In this document: positions 22,031 to 35,149 of the stretch, piece by piece
How the letters are laid out: each line of letters opens with the position of its first letter
Position numbering within the stretch: position 1 is the stretch's first letter
Source: Parasponia andersonii
Lineage: Eukaryota > Streptophyta > Magnoliopsida > Rosales > Cannabaceae
NCBI GenBank assembly: GCA_002914805.1
Contig: JXTB01000760.1
Location: 18,445 to 82,444 of the forward strand
Direction of reading: 5' to 3'
Length of the DNA: 64,000 nt
Notes under the pieces: model-generated
The model's database searches: none
What the model was told of the DNA's origin: nothing
What the model saw: the letters and a program-made list of their open reading frames with translations, nothing else
Program-made: the position numbers and the translations under genes

Positions 22031-23831
22031 ATTACCAATGGTGCGACAGATGCAGAGTGATATTCCCACCGAGGTCCATACCTTAATGATTTTTGAACGT
22101 ATGTTTGTACCGTTGAAGCAAGAGATCGCTTGCTTTTTCTTCTTCCCCGTAATAAATGCTACACGTGGCCGTGAAGTATTAACATATGTTTACGTGGGCC
22201 CCATTTGTCTTGTGGATTCTAAATTGCCGACCCTTGTAATTGTGAACCAATGTAGGAATTACACATTTTGACTTTGTTCTAGTTGGTTCATCATTTTTAG
22301 CAATGAAAGGGCCAGCTAGTAAATGTAAACATTCTCAAATTTCAATGAATACAAGAATAAGAGAAATAACTTGTAGCTATTTTCCTGAACTGATCCCTAG
22401 TACCTCACTGAAAGTTAACTGAAAAAGGATAGTATAAGGAAAATGATTGGCCGTTAACTTTCTAAGTAACCATCCAACTAGATTACAACAATTGTGAAAA
22501 GCCTTTACTGATCGATAACTAACTTTTGACAGATGAGCACTGATGAAATTTGATCCATCACTATTTTCTATTACCGGACTCAATTTTGACAAAATGGGCC
22601 GGGATCTAAAGGACATGTATGTGTAGTTATAGTAGGGCTTTTACAAAAATCTGGGCTGAAAGTTCGAAAAATTGAACAATTCGGGACAGTTTCAATTTTT
22701 TGAAACATCTCAAAATAATTGAAAAAAAAATATCACTTTTTAAAATTTTTTAGAAAATAACTCAATTCAAGTAATATTTAGAAAAGTACTACTTGTTAAA
22801 CTTGAGGTAACCAATTAAGTTACTTGAGATAACTAATTTGGTTAACTCAAATAACTTAACTGGTTACCTCAACTATCTTATCAATTAATAAAAAATTATA
22901 TTTTTCTAAATATTTTTAGAAATGGTATTTGCTCTAAACAAATTTAAGATTTTTCTAACAATTTTAAAATTCGGATTTTTCAATTTGTCTTTCAAAAAAT
23001 TCATATAAAATCAAATTTCCATTTTATTTTATGGCATTATGATTCTAGGTTAAATTGTTTGTTGGACCAGATAGCAGTAAGGCTAAGCTCTTTGAAATTT
23101 TTTAGATATGAAAAGTGGACTCGATCCGGCTAGCCTGACCCATAAGCACATACGGGCTTTACTAAGTCTAAGTTCAACCTGCCTAAAATGTGAGTCGGTC
23201 CAACCTAGTCTATATTCTTATTAAACGGCTGGATGCAGCCTAAAGGCTCAATCCACATTTTATGCGGGCTAAAATGGGTCGTGCATATGTGGACAAAAAT
23301 ATGGGCATAATTTCGTTATTATTCTATGCTTTAAAATATTAAATATGTACTTATGTAGATTAAAATATAGACCTAAAACCATTCATATTTTTTTAAAATT
23401 TAAAAAAATTGAAAATAAGCAAAAATAAGTAAATAAAAAATACTAAATGTATATAAATGAAAATTTTCAATTAAATTTTTTTTATATTTTAATTAAAAAA
23501 TATATTTAAAATTATATATAAATTAACTAAATACGGGTCTATAATGCCGATAGTCTATGTAACCTAACTCCTATTTTACGTAATGAGCCGACGTAGGTCT
23601 ATATTGATATAGATCGGACTAACAAAGTGCTTTTTTTTTTTTTTGAAAAAACTTGGGCAGGTTTATATTGATTTCTCTAAAAATTTGTACTTTTCCATTG
23701 AGGAGATAATACTGACAGTCTTAACTCTACACCAGTAACAGTGAGTCTGTTAGGGACATTTTACCGCGGCGTCCATAATGACAACGGCGAAGCTTAGGTC
23801 CCATGCCCTTATTATCATATATATATATATA
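22031..23831. other. Intergenic, no gene seen
   Basis: AT-rich. 22740-22930 contains inverted arms (AACTTGAGGTAACCAATTAAGT/AACTGGTTACCTCAA). 23090-23300 is more GC-rich with CATAAGCACATACGGGCTTT-type text but no frame. Ends in an (AT) run at the gap. Confidence 0.4.
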
Positions 23832-24514
23832 NNNNNNNNNNNNNNNNNNNNNNNNNNNNNNNNNNNNNNNNNNNNNNNNNNNNNNNNNNNNNNNNNNNNN
23901 NNNNNNNNNNNNNNNNNNNNNNNNNNNNNNNNNNNNNNNNNNNNNNNNNNNNNNNNNNNNNNNNNNNNNNNNNNNNNNNNNNNNNNNNNNNNNNNNNNNN
24001 NNNNNNNNNNNNNNNNNNNNNNNNNNNNNNNNNNNNNNNNNNNNNNNNNNNNNNNNNNNNNNNNNNNNNNNNNNNNNNNNNNNNNNNNNNNNNNNNNNNN
24101 NNNNNNNNNNNNNNNNNNNNNNNNNNNNNNNNNNNNNNNNNNNNNNNNNNNNNNNNNNNNNNNNNNNNNNNNNNNNNNNNNNNNNNNNNNNNNNNNNNNN
24201 NNNNNNNNNNNNNNNNNNNNNNNNNNNNNNNNNNNNNNNNNNNNNNNNNNNNNNNNNNNNNNNNNNNNNNNNNNNNNNNNNNNNNNNNNNNNNNNNNNNN
24301 NNNNNNNNNNNNNNNNNNNNNNNNNNNNNNNNNNNNNNNNNNNNNNNNNNNNNNNNNNNNNNNNNNNNNNNNNNNNNNNNNNNNNNNNNNNNNNNNNNNN
24401 NNNNNNNNNNNNNNNNNNNNNNNNNNNNNNNNNNNNNNNNNNNNNNNNNNNNNNNNNNNNNNNNNNNNNNNNNNNNNNNNNNNNNNNNNNNNNNNNNNNN
24501 NNNNNNNNNNNNNN
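23832..24514. other. Assembly gap (683 N)
   Basis: Run of N, flanked on the left by an AT repeat and on the right by a large foldback. Confidence 1.
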
Positions 24515-24519
24515 ATAGT

Positions 24520-24790
24520 TCAAATTATACTTTATATTTTAGTTATTATCAACATTAACTTTTATATTTGAAATTTATTAAAAATTTATACCCTGATACT
24601 AATTTAGAGCAGTTAATTTACCAAGTTATCGTTTAAAATATTGAAAATAAACTATATAAAAACTGATCTGAGAATAAGTTTATTAAATTATCTCGGTAAA
24701 TTAACTGCTCTATATTAGTGTCAGTGTATAAATTTGTAACAAATATTAAATTTAAGAGTCAATATTGATAATAACCAAAATAGAAGATAT
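24520..24790. mobile_element. Large foldback / MITE-like element
   Basis: Two arms of about 120-130 bases are inverted copies: TAGAGCAGTTAATTTACC near 24605 pairs with GGTAAATTAACTGCTCTA near 24695, and outward TTATACCCTGATACTAATT pairs with ATATTAGTGTCAGTGTATAAA. The pairing extends to the outer ends (ACTTTATATTTTAGTTATTA against TAATAACCAAAATAGAAGAT). No ORF. Confidence 0.7.
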
Positions 24791-25870
24791 AAATAAAACA
24801 AAGTGTCAAAATACAGGGTATAAAAATGATAATATCCATAAAAATAAATATATATTATGTAATATTTTTTTTTCCTTTTTTGTCATAAAAAAGACATATA
24901 TAACTAATTTTAAAAATGATACCGACAAAAATAAAAATACCTACTGGATAGGGCCCATACGTAGACAAATAAAATATCAAAGTTACAATTTGCATCAAAT
25001 ATTTGACAGCCGATACAAAAAATTTGCGTATTTAGTTGCATGACAAAGACGAATAAAAGTATCTTTTCCATATATAGTTCATTCGCCAGACAGAAAATGA
25101 CTTGTATTACGAAAAAATAAATAAATAAATAAAAAATCTTGAATCCAATTGTTTGTCCTATATATATATTGATCAACCTTTCGCCTTGTAAATTCATGTC
25201 TCTCGATGCAGAAACGTGCACTGGAATGGACTGCCATTTATTTTCTTCCAATACAATTTTTCATCCGGAGAATTCAAACTTATTGATCAAGTTCATGTTT
25301 ATTTTTTTTATTTTATTATTATTATCATTATTTTGCTGGGAGTATTGATCAAGTTCTTCTCTCCAAAAATCTCTACATGTAATTGACTACGACCAAACCA
25401 ACCCCGTGACAAAGCCTTCACCTAATTATCATAGACAACTTCAGAATACAAACTTGACTAATCTAGTACTATATCGACTAAAATAAATATACACTATGCA
25501 TGAACAAATTTATTACAGCTTAACTTTTTTTTTAGTAAATATTACAGCTTACCTTACATATAAAGATACGTACAACAAACCACTCGTCAACAATGTTACA
25601 TGGTAACACTGTTTTATCATTGTAAAAATATATTTATTTTATCATCATATAACAAATCTAGAAGAATGTTTCAACGGCTGGCTAGGTCCCAATAATAGTG
25701 GAAAAGTCGGTTCAATCTGGAGAATTAGTATACAACAATCTCAATCAAAACAGTTAAAAGACTCCCTGTAAGCCCCCCCCAAAAAAAAATGATATATATA
25801 TTTCAGCAAATGACTCATTCAAAAAATGCAATGAATCTGAGCCGTCCAAATGACCGACCCATCAAAATCG
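24791..25870. other. Intergenic, downstream of the wax synthase
   Basis: AT-rich with short AT runs and a C8A9 run at 25774-25790. No gene recognised. Confidence 0.4.
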
Positions 25871-26989
25871 TCATACGGAGATATTCGTAAAATTGTATTT
25901 GTAAAATTGTAAAGACCTCAAAACCGGGTCCGTCGCATTGATGATCGTTTTCAGATTAAGAGCAGTACTACCGACGTTCATCACAAACGCGCCAACCGCC
26001 GCGTACTCCTCAAACGCCCGAACGTCGGCCTTGAACCGGAGCAGCGGGGGGAAGAACAGCCAAAACCCGGTAACCATAACGAATCCGACGGTCAGCGGCC
26101 CGGACACCGCCCTCGGCAACCGGAACCTCCCTGTCAGAGCCCTCTTCAGGCCGATCTCGACCGTCAAGCACGCCCCGTGGAGAACGAAGAACCACGTGAT
26201 CTCCCACGAGGGCCTGAGCCGTCCCAGGTAGTAGAATATGAGCTCGTGCATCGCGGCCGAGACCGCGAAGGTCCCCATCACCGCGGGGAGCGGGGCCCAC
26301 CTCCTCCCCATGACACGCGCCGCGGCGCGGAGGACCGGCTCGTAGACGGTGGGGCGGAGGATCCGGGTGACCATGATGTTCCACCTCCGGCCCCAGAAGT
26401 CCTGGAGCGACGTGGCGAGGTACGGCTCGTCGAACTGCGGCTCGAGCTCGAGCCCCAGAACGGCTCGAGCCAGGGCGGCGGCCACGGCGAGGATGATCTC
26501 GAGGCAGAGGTATATGTGGAAGCTGTAGAGGACAAGGATGAGCCTCGGGTGCATGGACTCGCTGTAGTCGTGGGCCCGGACCAGGAGGCCCAGTAGGAGG
26601 CCCTTTAGGGCGTAGTTGAGGTGCGATTTCCGGGGGCTTTTGCTACCGGGAAGAGGAGGAGGGGCATTTTGGGAATTTTGGATGGGCAAGCAGGCGAGGG
26701 CGAGAAAGCGAGGGAGAGAGCTGGAGGGATCAGCGGAGAGGGGGCCCTTGGCGAAGGCGAAGAGGAGGAGCTTGAAGTTGGCTAGCCAGGCCAGGAAGAA
26801 GGCGGTGGTGCCGCCGAGGTGTACGGAGGAGAGGTTGAGAGGGAGGTAGAGGAAGAAGAAGACGACTGGGATAAAGGCAGCGAGTCTTGGAAGGCCTTTG
26901 GGAACGAACTTGGCCATTACGTAGCAGTAGGAGAGAGACGCGTATGCAGAGAGCCATACCTTGCCGAACGTGATGATCTCGCCCTCCAT
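25871..26989 (-). CDS. Long-chain-alcohol O-fatty-acyltransferase (wax synthase)
   Basis: One uninterrupted exon of 372 codons; ATG at 26989, TGA at 25871. Plant wax synthases of this MBOAT-like family join a fatty acyl-CoA to a long-chain alcohol to make wax ester in the ER membrane. Several hydrophobic helices are visible (residues 33-53, 61-80, 126-138, 150-175, 236-258, 262-282, 298-315). The family motif QDFWGRRWN is at 196-204 and the likely catalytic His lies in AAMHELIFYYLG (His 248). Length is slightly above the usual ~340-350. The gene is strikingly GC-rich against its AT-rich surroundings, so several antisense frames are open, but none looks real. A relic of a paralogue is at 21785-22030. 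Substrate chain lengths cannot be read from sequence. Confidence 0.93.
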   Translation of the reverse strand: MEGEIITFGKVWLSAYASLSYCYVMAKFVPKGLPRLAAFIPVVFFFLYLPLNLSSVHLGGTTAFFLAWLANFKLLLFAFAKGPLSADPSSSLPRFLALACLPIQNSQNAPPPLPGSKSPRKSHLNYALKGLLLGLLVRAHDYSESMHPRLILVLYSFHIYLCLEIILAVAAALARAVLGLELEPQFDEPYLATSLQDFWGRRWNIMVTRILRPTVYEPVLRAAARVMGRRWAPLPAVMGTFAVSAAMHELIFYYLGRLRPSWEITWFFVLHGACLTVEIGLKRALTGRFRLPRAVSGPLTVGFVMVTGFWLFFPPLLRFKADVRAFEEYAAVGAFVMNVGSTALNLKTIINATDPVLRSLQFYKYNFTNISV

Positions 26990-27195
26990 TTTTATTATTA
27001 TTTTTTTTTAATGGTGTTTTGAAGAGAAGAAAAAGAGTGCTTTTGTTTTGTTGCGTGTGTATAGTGTTATACTGTAATTAAGAACAAGTGACCGAGTGAG
27101 GGAAGGATCACGAAATTTGTTAGTAAAAGGGTAAGTGGGAATGAGAACGAGTAGAATGTGTGGTTTTGAAGCCCATAATCCGGATGTGATTTGTC

Positions 27196-27199
<4 letters not shown>

Positions 27200-27238
<39 letters not shown>
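27200..27238. repeat. (TA)n microsatellite upstream of wax synthase
   Basis: About 39 bases of perfect TA repeat, roughly 210 bases upstream of the wax synthase ATG. Confidence 0.95.
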
Positions 27239-27239
<1 letters not shown>

Positions 27240-28354
27240 CGACCGGGAAAAGTGGCTGGCTTGAAACATCCCAAAAGAACACGTCACCACTGAAAAAAGA
27301 AAAACATTCACAAATCACACAGGAGGATACCCAATCCATAGAGAAAAGGGTACCTTTTAGTCTTTTAGCTGGGGTTGGTGAGTCTTTATTATTTTTATTT
27401 TCTGTTCTTCGTTCTTTTTATTTAGGGTTAGTTGTATTTTAGAGGAATCTTAAATATAATTTATTTTGCACTCTTTTTATATTTTCCTAGTCTTACTCGA
27501 TATGCATTTTATCTCGTTTCACAATTTTATAATATATCAAATCATAATAAAATCATAAATCATACATGAAGAGTATACAAAAGATGCATTTAACAATTTA
27601 TTTTGTATTTATTGCAGTCAAATGTAAAAATTGATTTTTTAAGGAAAAAAAAAGACGGTATAATATTTAAGTAGTTTAGCAACTAAATTAAGAGAAAATA
27701 TATTATAATAAGACGTTTTTGAAAATTAACGCCTGGATGGAAAATGCTATATGTCATAATAATTTTGTATAGATTTACAATTGGAATTATGCAGCTTTAT
27801 GGATTATGGTAGTTAATGTATGAGAGTGCTAAAAAAAAAACATTCAGTAGAAGTTAGTTTATATATATTTCTTGTAGTCGTTAGTAAGAGAGCCAAGTTC
27901 TTGATGCTTTGTCATTGTCCTTTTTTATTTTTTACATGCTTTCTCATTGTCCCCTTTTGTTTTTTCGATTAAGGAAAGAAAGAAAAAATAAATACAGGAA
28001 AACGAACTGCACTATTTCGCATTGTTTAAAAGGAAAAATCACTATAAAACAAAGATGCAGGTCAATGATAGCTCGATTTCCAAGGAGGATTGGTTCTACG
28101 TATCATATGGTAATAGATATATATAATCTGTGAGTTCAAAGACCACCTCTCTCAAAGTTTCACGACGTAGGTTTATCACTCTCTTTCTCACCTCACAAGA
28201 GCATTAAAAAAAAAAAAAAAAACTATAAAAGTGAGTGAGAACGATAATATATTTAATATTCCTCGTCATAATGGATAGTTGATAGGGTTGATAGGGTTGA
28301 TATGTATATTTAGCCTTTAAATTATCCAAACGACTATTATAATTTAAATAGTTA

Positions 28355-28385
<31 letters not shown>

Positions 28386-28485
28386 TATATATTATTTAAT
28401 ATATTTTTCTTTTTTTTTAGTTAAAAAATATGTACAACTAATTTTAATTAAGTAAAATATTTATAAGTAAAGAAAATATATAAAT
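27239..28485. other. Intergenic, no gene seen
   Basis: AT-rich; (AAT)n at 28357-28383; poly-A at 28205-28221. Short open readings here have no recognisable content. Confidence 0.4.
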
Positions 28486-28765
28486 TGGATATATATATAT
28501 ATATATAGTTGCCAATCCAATAAGTATTTTTTTTCTTTACTTATGAGTAAGTATTTTTTTTTTAGCCGTTGGATCACCATCTAAAATGGTGATCCAATGG
28601 CTATAATGAAATACATGAAAAGACGTGTATCATTAATATTTTTTCTCTTTTTTATTTTTTATAATTAAAAAAATATATATATTAAANTTGGCCAAATTGA
28701 TACTTATGCATAGGTAAAAAAAAAAATACCTACTAGATTGATGCCGTATATGTATATATATATCA
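28486..28765. mobile_element. MITE-like element with strong hairpin
   Basis: AT-repeat ends, outer inverted segments (ATCCAATAAGTATTTTTTTTC and its complement-like AAAAAATACCTACTAGATTGA), and a near-perfect central hairpin AGCCGTTGGATCACCAT / ATGGTGATCCAATGGCT at 28563-28602. An N at 28687 lies within. Confidence 0.55.
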
Positions 28766-31700
28766 TATAGTATGTGTTTTTCTCGTTTGGTAGTATCACA
28801 AGTCACGCTTTTACTTTCACGACATTCACCGTTCAATTTTGTTTCTTCCTGAACTAGAAAATAAGCACTTTAATCAATTGATCTACTCCAAATATACTAC
28901 TTTGAATTTATACTACTAGAAAAAATACTCGTTGAAACTCTTCAACTTGAGAACTTTGAATTCTAACGTTAATACTTCGCGAAACATTATTGCTAGCTAT
29001 TCCTTTTATGAAAAAAAAAATAATAAAAAGTCCTTAAACAGTCTCAAATAACTTTGAGTTTTGATTTTGAACCATGATTAATGACACACCTTGGTGCCAC
29101 TAAAATTAGGAACTTGACAACCAGTCTTGAATATAGCAATTGTTTCACCATTTCTTGAATCTTGTGGATGAGCCATCAAAATCCCGTGAGTTGTGAGTTA
29201 CATGCGCGATGGAGAGCTCAGGCTCTGCTGTAACCGATAATTGGAGCACATATAAAGGTAAGAGATTCAAACCCTAAATCTTAGCGTCAAATAGGTGCGG
29301 CCACGTAGCACACACACTACCATATTTGTATCATAGGAACTAGGAAGTACTAATATTAAACTCCATTACAACAAAAACTTGGCACAAATACTTTGCACAC
29401 TTTTAAAACGAAGTCACCAAATATTGCATAAGTAACAGTTGAGAGAGATCAAGTAATATAAATGTGGGGGTTCTTACAGAAATAAAGGTTTAAAATGCCA
29501 AAAATTGAAAAATCCTAAATAGTAATGGGACATGCCATGAGCAATATGCAGATTTGAGAGCTCCAAATTTTCATATCTATCCTAATTTAACTTGAACTAG
29601 GCTCTTTTTTAATTTATTCATGGCTTGTAGCTTAGAGAGAAAAGGAAAATTAAGGTAATTTCCGGTGTTTTGCCTCTATTTTATTTTTTTAGGAGTATTT
29701 TTAGAATTTCTTTTCTAGGAGCAAAAGATTACATTTCTAGTAACTTTTGGCGAGAGAAAAAATGCTTATTTTGATCCTCATGTGATGCTAAATTATATGA
29801 CCATCTATCACAATTTTTTGACAGTTTGTCATTTGAATTTTTTTTTTTAAGAAATTTTTTTTTTATTGTTATTAATTTCGAAGTAACTACGATTTATGAC
29901 TCGTAGTCACAATTTTAGGACTCAAAGTCACAATATGTTTTACATCATTATGAACATTATAAGATTTTGTTATTATAATTTGTATAATCTTAACTTGTTA
30001 TTGTGATTTATGACTCCTAGTAATAAAATTTGCGTTTACATTATAAAAAGAATATAAGTGTTATTCCTTATTGGCCAACAATGGCATAGAAACATCTATC
30101 TAATATGAATCTAATTTTATAAGAAAAATCATGATATTTTCTCTATTAGTAGTCAATATATGTGATACTAACAGTCACATAATTGATGACAATCATAATT
30201 TTTATGTCATGTAACTCTAATTTTTGACTATTAGTCATACATTTTGTTTCTGTCTTACAAAAATAAAATAAGCATTCATATTGGATAATAAATTTAATGG
30301 CTTTATATATATGTGATACCAATATACATAATTCATGACAGTGCTAATTTTGTGCAACGAAACTTGATTTGTGATTGCTAGTTACAAACTTTGTGTATAT
30401 CTTACAAAAATTGTCACAATTTTTGACGATCCAACACACAGAAAACTGTTATTGTCATAAATCAATCCAACACACACAAAAATCAATCTCAAAATTCATT
30501 TTTAGTCACAAATTCAGTCTAAAATACACAACATTATATCTTCTTCTTGATCTCAATTGCCATTCTTTGACACATTTTGTGATGATCCATCACACAAAAA
30601 ACTGTCATTGTCACAATACACACAAAAATCAATCCCAAAATCCATTTGTAGTTACAAATTCAATCCAAAATCATTCAAAAGACACACAAGCATTCCACTT
30701 ATTGATTATTACAGACTAAAATATTCAGTTCTTAATACAAACAAAGGCCATCAATAAGTAATAACTTCAATCAGGCAATTCATCAAACATATAGAAGTCA
30801 ATACAAAACTACAGAGTGAAAAAAAAAAAAAAAACTTTATTCGGGTAATTTATCAAGCAGAAAGTAGGCAAAACATAACAAAGAGTTAAAAACCAACGAA
30901 AAAAATGTAGCCAAATATTTTTCTTCTGAAACTTGAAAGGGAATTCTTGGTGGCCACTCGAGTTGGAGCCAAGATGTACGTAGCAGAGCCAGAGATGTAG
31001 GCGTGGTCGCTCGAGCTAGTGGCTGAAGTTGAGGCATCGGGGGCAGTAGAGCTCGGCTTGGTTAGTGGCATTTGGGACTAAGTCAACTCAATGAGTTGAC
31101 AAGGTTGGTAGAGAAGAGGAAGTATCGGAAGAGGTGGAGGTGGGTTAAGCTTGGTCAACTTATGAGGGTTGAGTGATTGGGCTACGCGGTAGCTTGGATG
31201 GCCATTAGAGGAGAAAGAGTTGTTTAAGTTTAGATTGGAAGAGGAGAGTTTAGTGTTGGGTAATGGGTGGTTTTGGTTGAGAGAGTATTTTGATATTTTG
31301 ACTTCTCTAAGGCTCTTAGAAAAGAAATTTTAAGAATCACTCGTAGAAAAGTAAAAAAAAAAAAGGGCAAAACACTCGTACTTCCCTTAATTTTTTAAGA
31401 GAAATGGGAGAGAATTTAAGACCATTAAGAGAGGAGAAGAGCTATTCAACTTAGTAGATTAAAATATCAAAAAAAAAAAAAAAGAATCAAAATATTTCAA
31501 CAAGAAAAAAGAAAAAAAATCAACTTCTTTACATTATTTTTTTTAAGATTTAAATTTACAATACATGGCGTAATTTCCCCTTAGATGGGATCTGGTCATT
31601 ATCAATAAGGCCCCTACATAGATTTGGGCTAGAGCCTAGGAGGCACCATGTAGCAAGCCGGGGGTTCGAAATGGAGGATGTGATAGGAAAACGAAACATT

Positions 31701-32433
31701 TTGTTCATTAAGCCCAATGAGTGCATCAGTGATGAATGATGGTTGATTGAGCTGATTTAGTTCATTCACAGGAACTGCAAAACGAATTCTCAACTGTCGG
31801 AGAAAACTCTAAAGGGTTGGATTCAAAAAGGATCATTCTCAAGCCTTTAGTGCGTGGAGACGGCTTCTTTTTCTTAGACAAATAATAAAACAAAAGAAAA
31901 GTCATCACTTTCTCTTATGTATTGGGTATTAACAACCATATAATATCAACCCCACTTTTCGTCGGCATGAATATGAAATTTTGGCACCCAACCAAAACTA
32001 AGACTTGGAATTTGGAAGGTACTAACACATGCTTTAATAACAGTTGGAAAAAGAATTACAGAACGATGTAACAACCCTTTACCAGACTCCTTTTCAACTT
32101 TAAAGTGCCGTGCTCCATACTCTATTATATAAAGCTTGACATAAGATTAAAACACAAACTAATCAGATTCAAAATAATGACAGAAGAAAGAAGAGAAAGT
32201 GGTCAAACAAGGAGAAAAAAAATTCCAACTTTACTAACAAAAATAGCTACCAAAGTGAACATCATTTATCTTTATAATTGTCTTATCCTCTTAATCATTC
32301 ATTCATCATTCTCCTCTGCTGACAGGTCTCAGACACAGGGTAAAATAAATAAGACAGTTGAAAATGAGACACAATACACTGAATTAGATTTCAGCTTTAA
32401 AAACAATGGACCAGAGAGCAGTGACACACAATT
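28766..32433. other. Intergenic, includes a direct repeat
   Basis: No gene supported. 29880-30380 has many short motifs of the type GACTCGTAGTCACAA. 30410-30535 and 30575-30690 are a direct repeat (ACACACAAAAATCAATC-CAAAATCCATTT-TAGT-ACAAATTCA). A minus reading at 30886-31071 (MPLTKPSSTAPDASTSATSSS...) is Ser/Thr-rich without known similarity and I do not call it. Confidence 0.4.
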
Positions 32434-34636
32434 TTAAGGTGACTGCCAATCTTTCCGAATTTCGAAGGTGTAATTGATCTCCAAGTAGCATTTGTTGTCG
32501 TCGTCAACAAACTGTAAACACAGGAAAAGAAGAAGAAGAAAGAAGAAATAAAAGTTAAATTAAATAGAGAAAAATTCAAAACTTGAAACTGTGTTAGACC
32601 AGAAAAGGTTCAAACTTAAGACGCTTTTAGGTCCAGACATGGGTGGCCCTCAAATTTGAATTTCAAATAAATGTTTATAATGCACATGGATCTGGCAACA
32701 TATTGATTCAATTATGCAGATGTACATAAATCATTCAAGTGGTAGAAGCATTAACTCAAGAGCATTCTGTAACAAGTGACAACTAACAACATTAATATCA
32801 AATAGACCAAAATATTAATCATAAGATAAATTTTCTTTTTCAACACCGAGAATTCACCAACTATATGTGCACATTAGCCAGCGGGGCACTGAGGCAGATT
32901 GCTTAAATAGGCATTTGCATTCTTAAAAAAGTCTTCATTTTTTTTTCAAGTTTCTTCAGCAACATGCAAAAATTTATGCTGATAGTTCTACCAGTATCGA
33001 ACCTTTGCCACAACAAACATTTATTTCTCTGAGGAAACAGGTTTAACTATGTAATATCACAAAGGCTTGGCAACACTGAACGGTAGTTGAGTTGACCCAC
33101 CTTGGTTCTTGCTGAGTATGATCCTCTGGCAAATAGGCCTGATGGGGTTGTGTCTTCAGGCATCTCATGTGTGTAAGGCTCAGACTGAGGACTAAATGTT
33201 CCTAGCATCTCCTTTGTGCTATCAACTGCAACCGTGATAGTGATTGACGAAAGGAAATATAGGATTTGAGGATTATAAGGCCTATCTATCGAATAAATAT
33301 GGGATTTGAATTATAAGGCCTATCTATCGAATAATACGCAAAAGATCGAGAAAGGGATAGAAGGAGAGAGATTACCTCTGACCCCAGTTTTCCAGACTGT
33401 ATTTGTGTATTTGAGACCTGAAACAATGTTATTGCTGACCTGAAAAGTGAACATCAAGCTGTAACGACTACCTTCCTTCAAAGTAAACCACGAGCCTTTG
33501 CGATTCCCATTCTCAGGAATTGTGAGAACAATGTCCTGTCTACCGGGGGATTTAATTGCGAGGCTCAAGATCTTAACATCTGGTTCCAGAGTTTCTGCAT
33601 ACATAACACAATACTGTTTCATTAGAAACAGATAAAACTTGCTTACTTCCACTAGCTGAAAGAACAAATCAAGGCATTTTCTGTATAAAGAAACAGCCTA
33701 CATTTCTGCATTAGATTGTAAGAAGATAACACCAATAAACAGGGGAAATGAAAACAAAATTGTATGGCCATTTCAAATATCCAAATTCAAGAATTCCCTG
33801 TACTTCTGTGCCTCTGACCTTAGTATTAACCCTCATAGAAACTATTCTTGCTTTAGTTTACTTTCTTAAAAGGGTCAACATGAATATGTGATCCAATAAA
33901 ATACGTTCTATTTTCTTTTTTTAACTAGAAAAGTAGAGCAAATTTCAAACTCTACCTCCCAAGAGTTCTAAGAAAAACTAGTGTCAAGTTATCTCAGAGT
34001 CGTCTCTAAAACGAATAATCCATGTCAAGACAAGACTACTTGGAGGAAAAAAACAAAAATAAAGTCGTAGCTCGTAATTCTCAAAATAATCTTTTATGTG
34101 CCTCATTTTCTCACTGACTAAACAATACAAGACCGAAAGAAAAAGACAAAAACGAAAATTGATGGCCTAAAATGCTTACCTCCAACGGAATCCATATCCA
34201 CACTCCCAAGAAGCTGTTCCTTCCACCTCCTTAAACTCTCATCATCCTGAAACCTCAAATTATCACTATGAACAAACGGTATGTGGAACAGATAACATAT
34301 AATGAAAAATCTTGAAAGAAGAACTAAAAACATATATATATATATATATATATATAGACAAACCTTATCCTTCTCCAATTGTTCTTTAAGTGTAAACTGA
34401 GGACCCAACACAATTTTCCTTCCAGCTTCATCATCTTCATCATCCTCAGTTGCATATATGGAACTCTCACTCATTGTTCTGTTCATCCCAGCTGGTTCTT
34501 CATCCACAACATTTTCTCGTTCAACTAGACCCTTTTCTTCTCTTCTCTTTGTTTCTTCACCTGCTTCATTGTCTTTATCATCAAAACCCATGCTTTTGGA
34601 ACTTGATGATGAAACCACTCCAATGGCCAAAGACAT
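32434..34636 (-). CDS. Rho GDP-dissociation inhibitor (RhoGDI)
   Basis: Five exons: 34364-34636, 34180-34246, 33376-33594, 33101-33225 and 32434-32511, all with GT-AG introns and consistent phases, give 253 residues. RhoGDIs bind ROP/RAC GTPases, hide their prenyl tail and keep them cytosolic and GDP-bound; the Arabidopsis relative SCN1 restricts root-hair initiation. The N-terminal ~90 residues are acidic and Ser-rich, then GPQFTLKEQLEKDKDDESLRRWKEQLLG, the GTPase-binding arm. The Ig-like lipid-binding fold follows, with DIVLTIPE, GSWFTLKEGSRYSLMFTFQV, NTVWKTGVRVDSTKEMLGTF and the end YLEINYTFEIRKDWQ. ATG at 34636 is chosen because it starts the acidic arm; the codon before it is TTG. Length fits the family (about 220-250). 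Confidence 0.95.
34332..34356. repeat. (AT)n microsatellite in RhoGDI intron 1
   Basis: AT repeat of about 25 bases, just downstream of the exon 1 donor on minus. Confidence 0.95.
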
Positions 34637-35107
34637 CAAACAGTATCTTCCACAGTGAAAAATTAACCAAAAGGGTGCAGAGAATTAGACCCAAAAACCG
34701 AGTTTAGGAGCTAAAGTACAGAACTGGCCAAAGAGAACCCAAACACCCACTTAGAAGAATCTCTGTGACGAAAACAACAGAAAGGAAGAAACCCAATTAA
34801 AGATACTAAAGAATTAGTATATAAAGCCAAGAAAAGGTACCAAAGAGAGACTCTCGAGTCGGGTCAAAGAAAACCCATTAAAGGGTCTTTTTTTTTGCTC
34901 TGGAAACCCACTAAAGGGTTAAGTTAAAAAAAAAACAAATAATTACCCCCAAGAAGGGTAACCCTTGTAGCAAGAAAAGAGGCAGACGAAAAAAAATAAT
35001 AATACAAGAACAAAGCAAAGCAAAGCTGTTTAGGAAAGTTCAAAGAGAGAAAGTGACAGAAACGGTCATGTGGTGATCCGAAATTCTAAGGAGAGAGAGT
35101 AAGAGAG

Positions 35108-35109
<2 letters not shown>

Positions 35110-35148
<39 letters not shown>
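35110..35148. repeat. (GA)n microsatellite upstream of RhoGDI
   Basis: About 39 bases of GA, i.e. CT on the gene's strand, about 480 bases upstream of the ATG. CT-rich tracts are common in plant promoters and 5' UTRs; whether it is transcribed is unknown. Confidence 0.95.

Positions 35149-35149
<1 letters not shown>

Noticed and set aside
23750..24558. Long ORFs across 23832-24514
   Set aside because: They consist of N; no sequence to translate.
26177..26596. Long plus-strand reading opposite the wax synthase
   Set aside because: It is the antisense shadow of a GC-rich gene; charged low-complexity content without homology.
30886..31071. Ser/Thr-rich minus ORF MPLTKPSSTAPDAST...
   Set aside because: Short, no homology recognised, no splice partners; not enough for a gene call.
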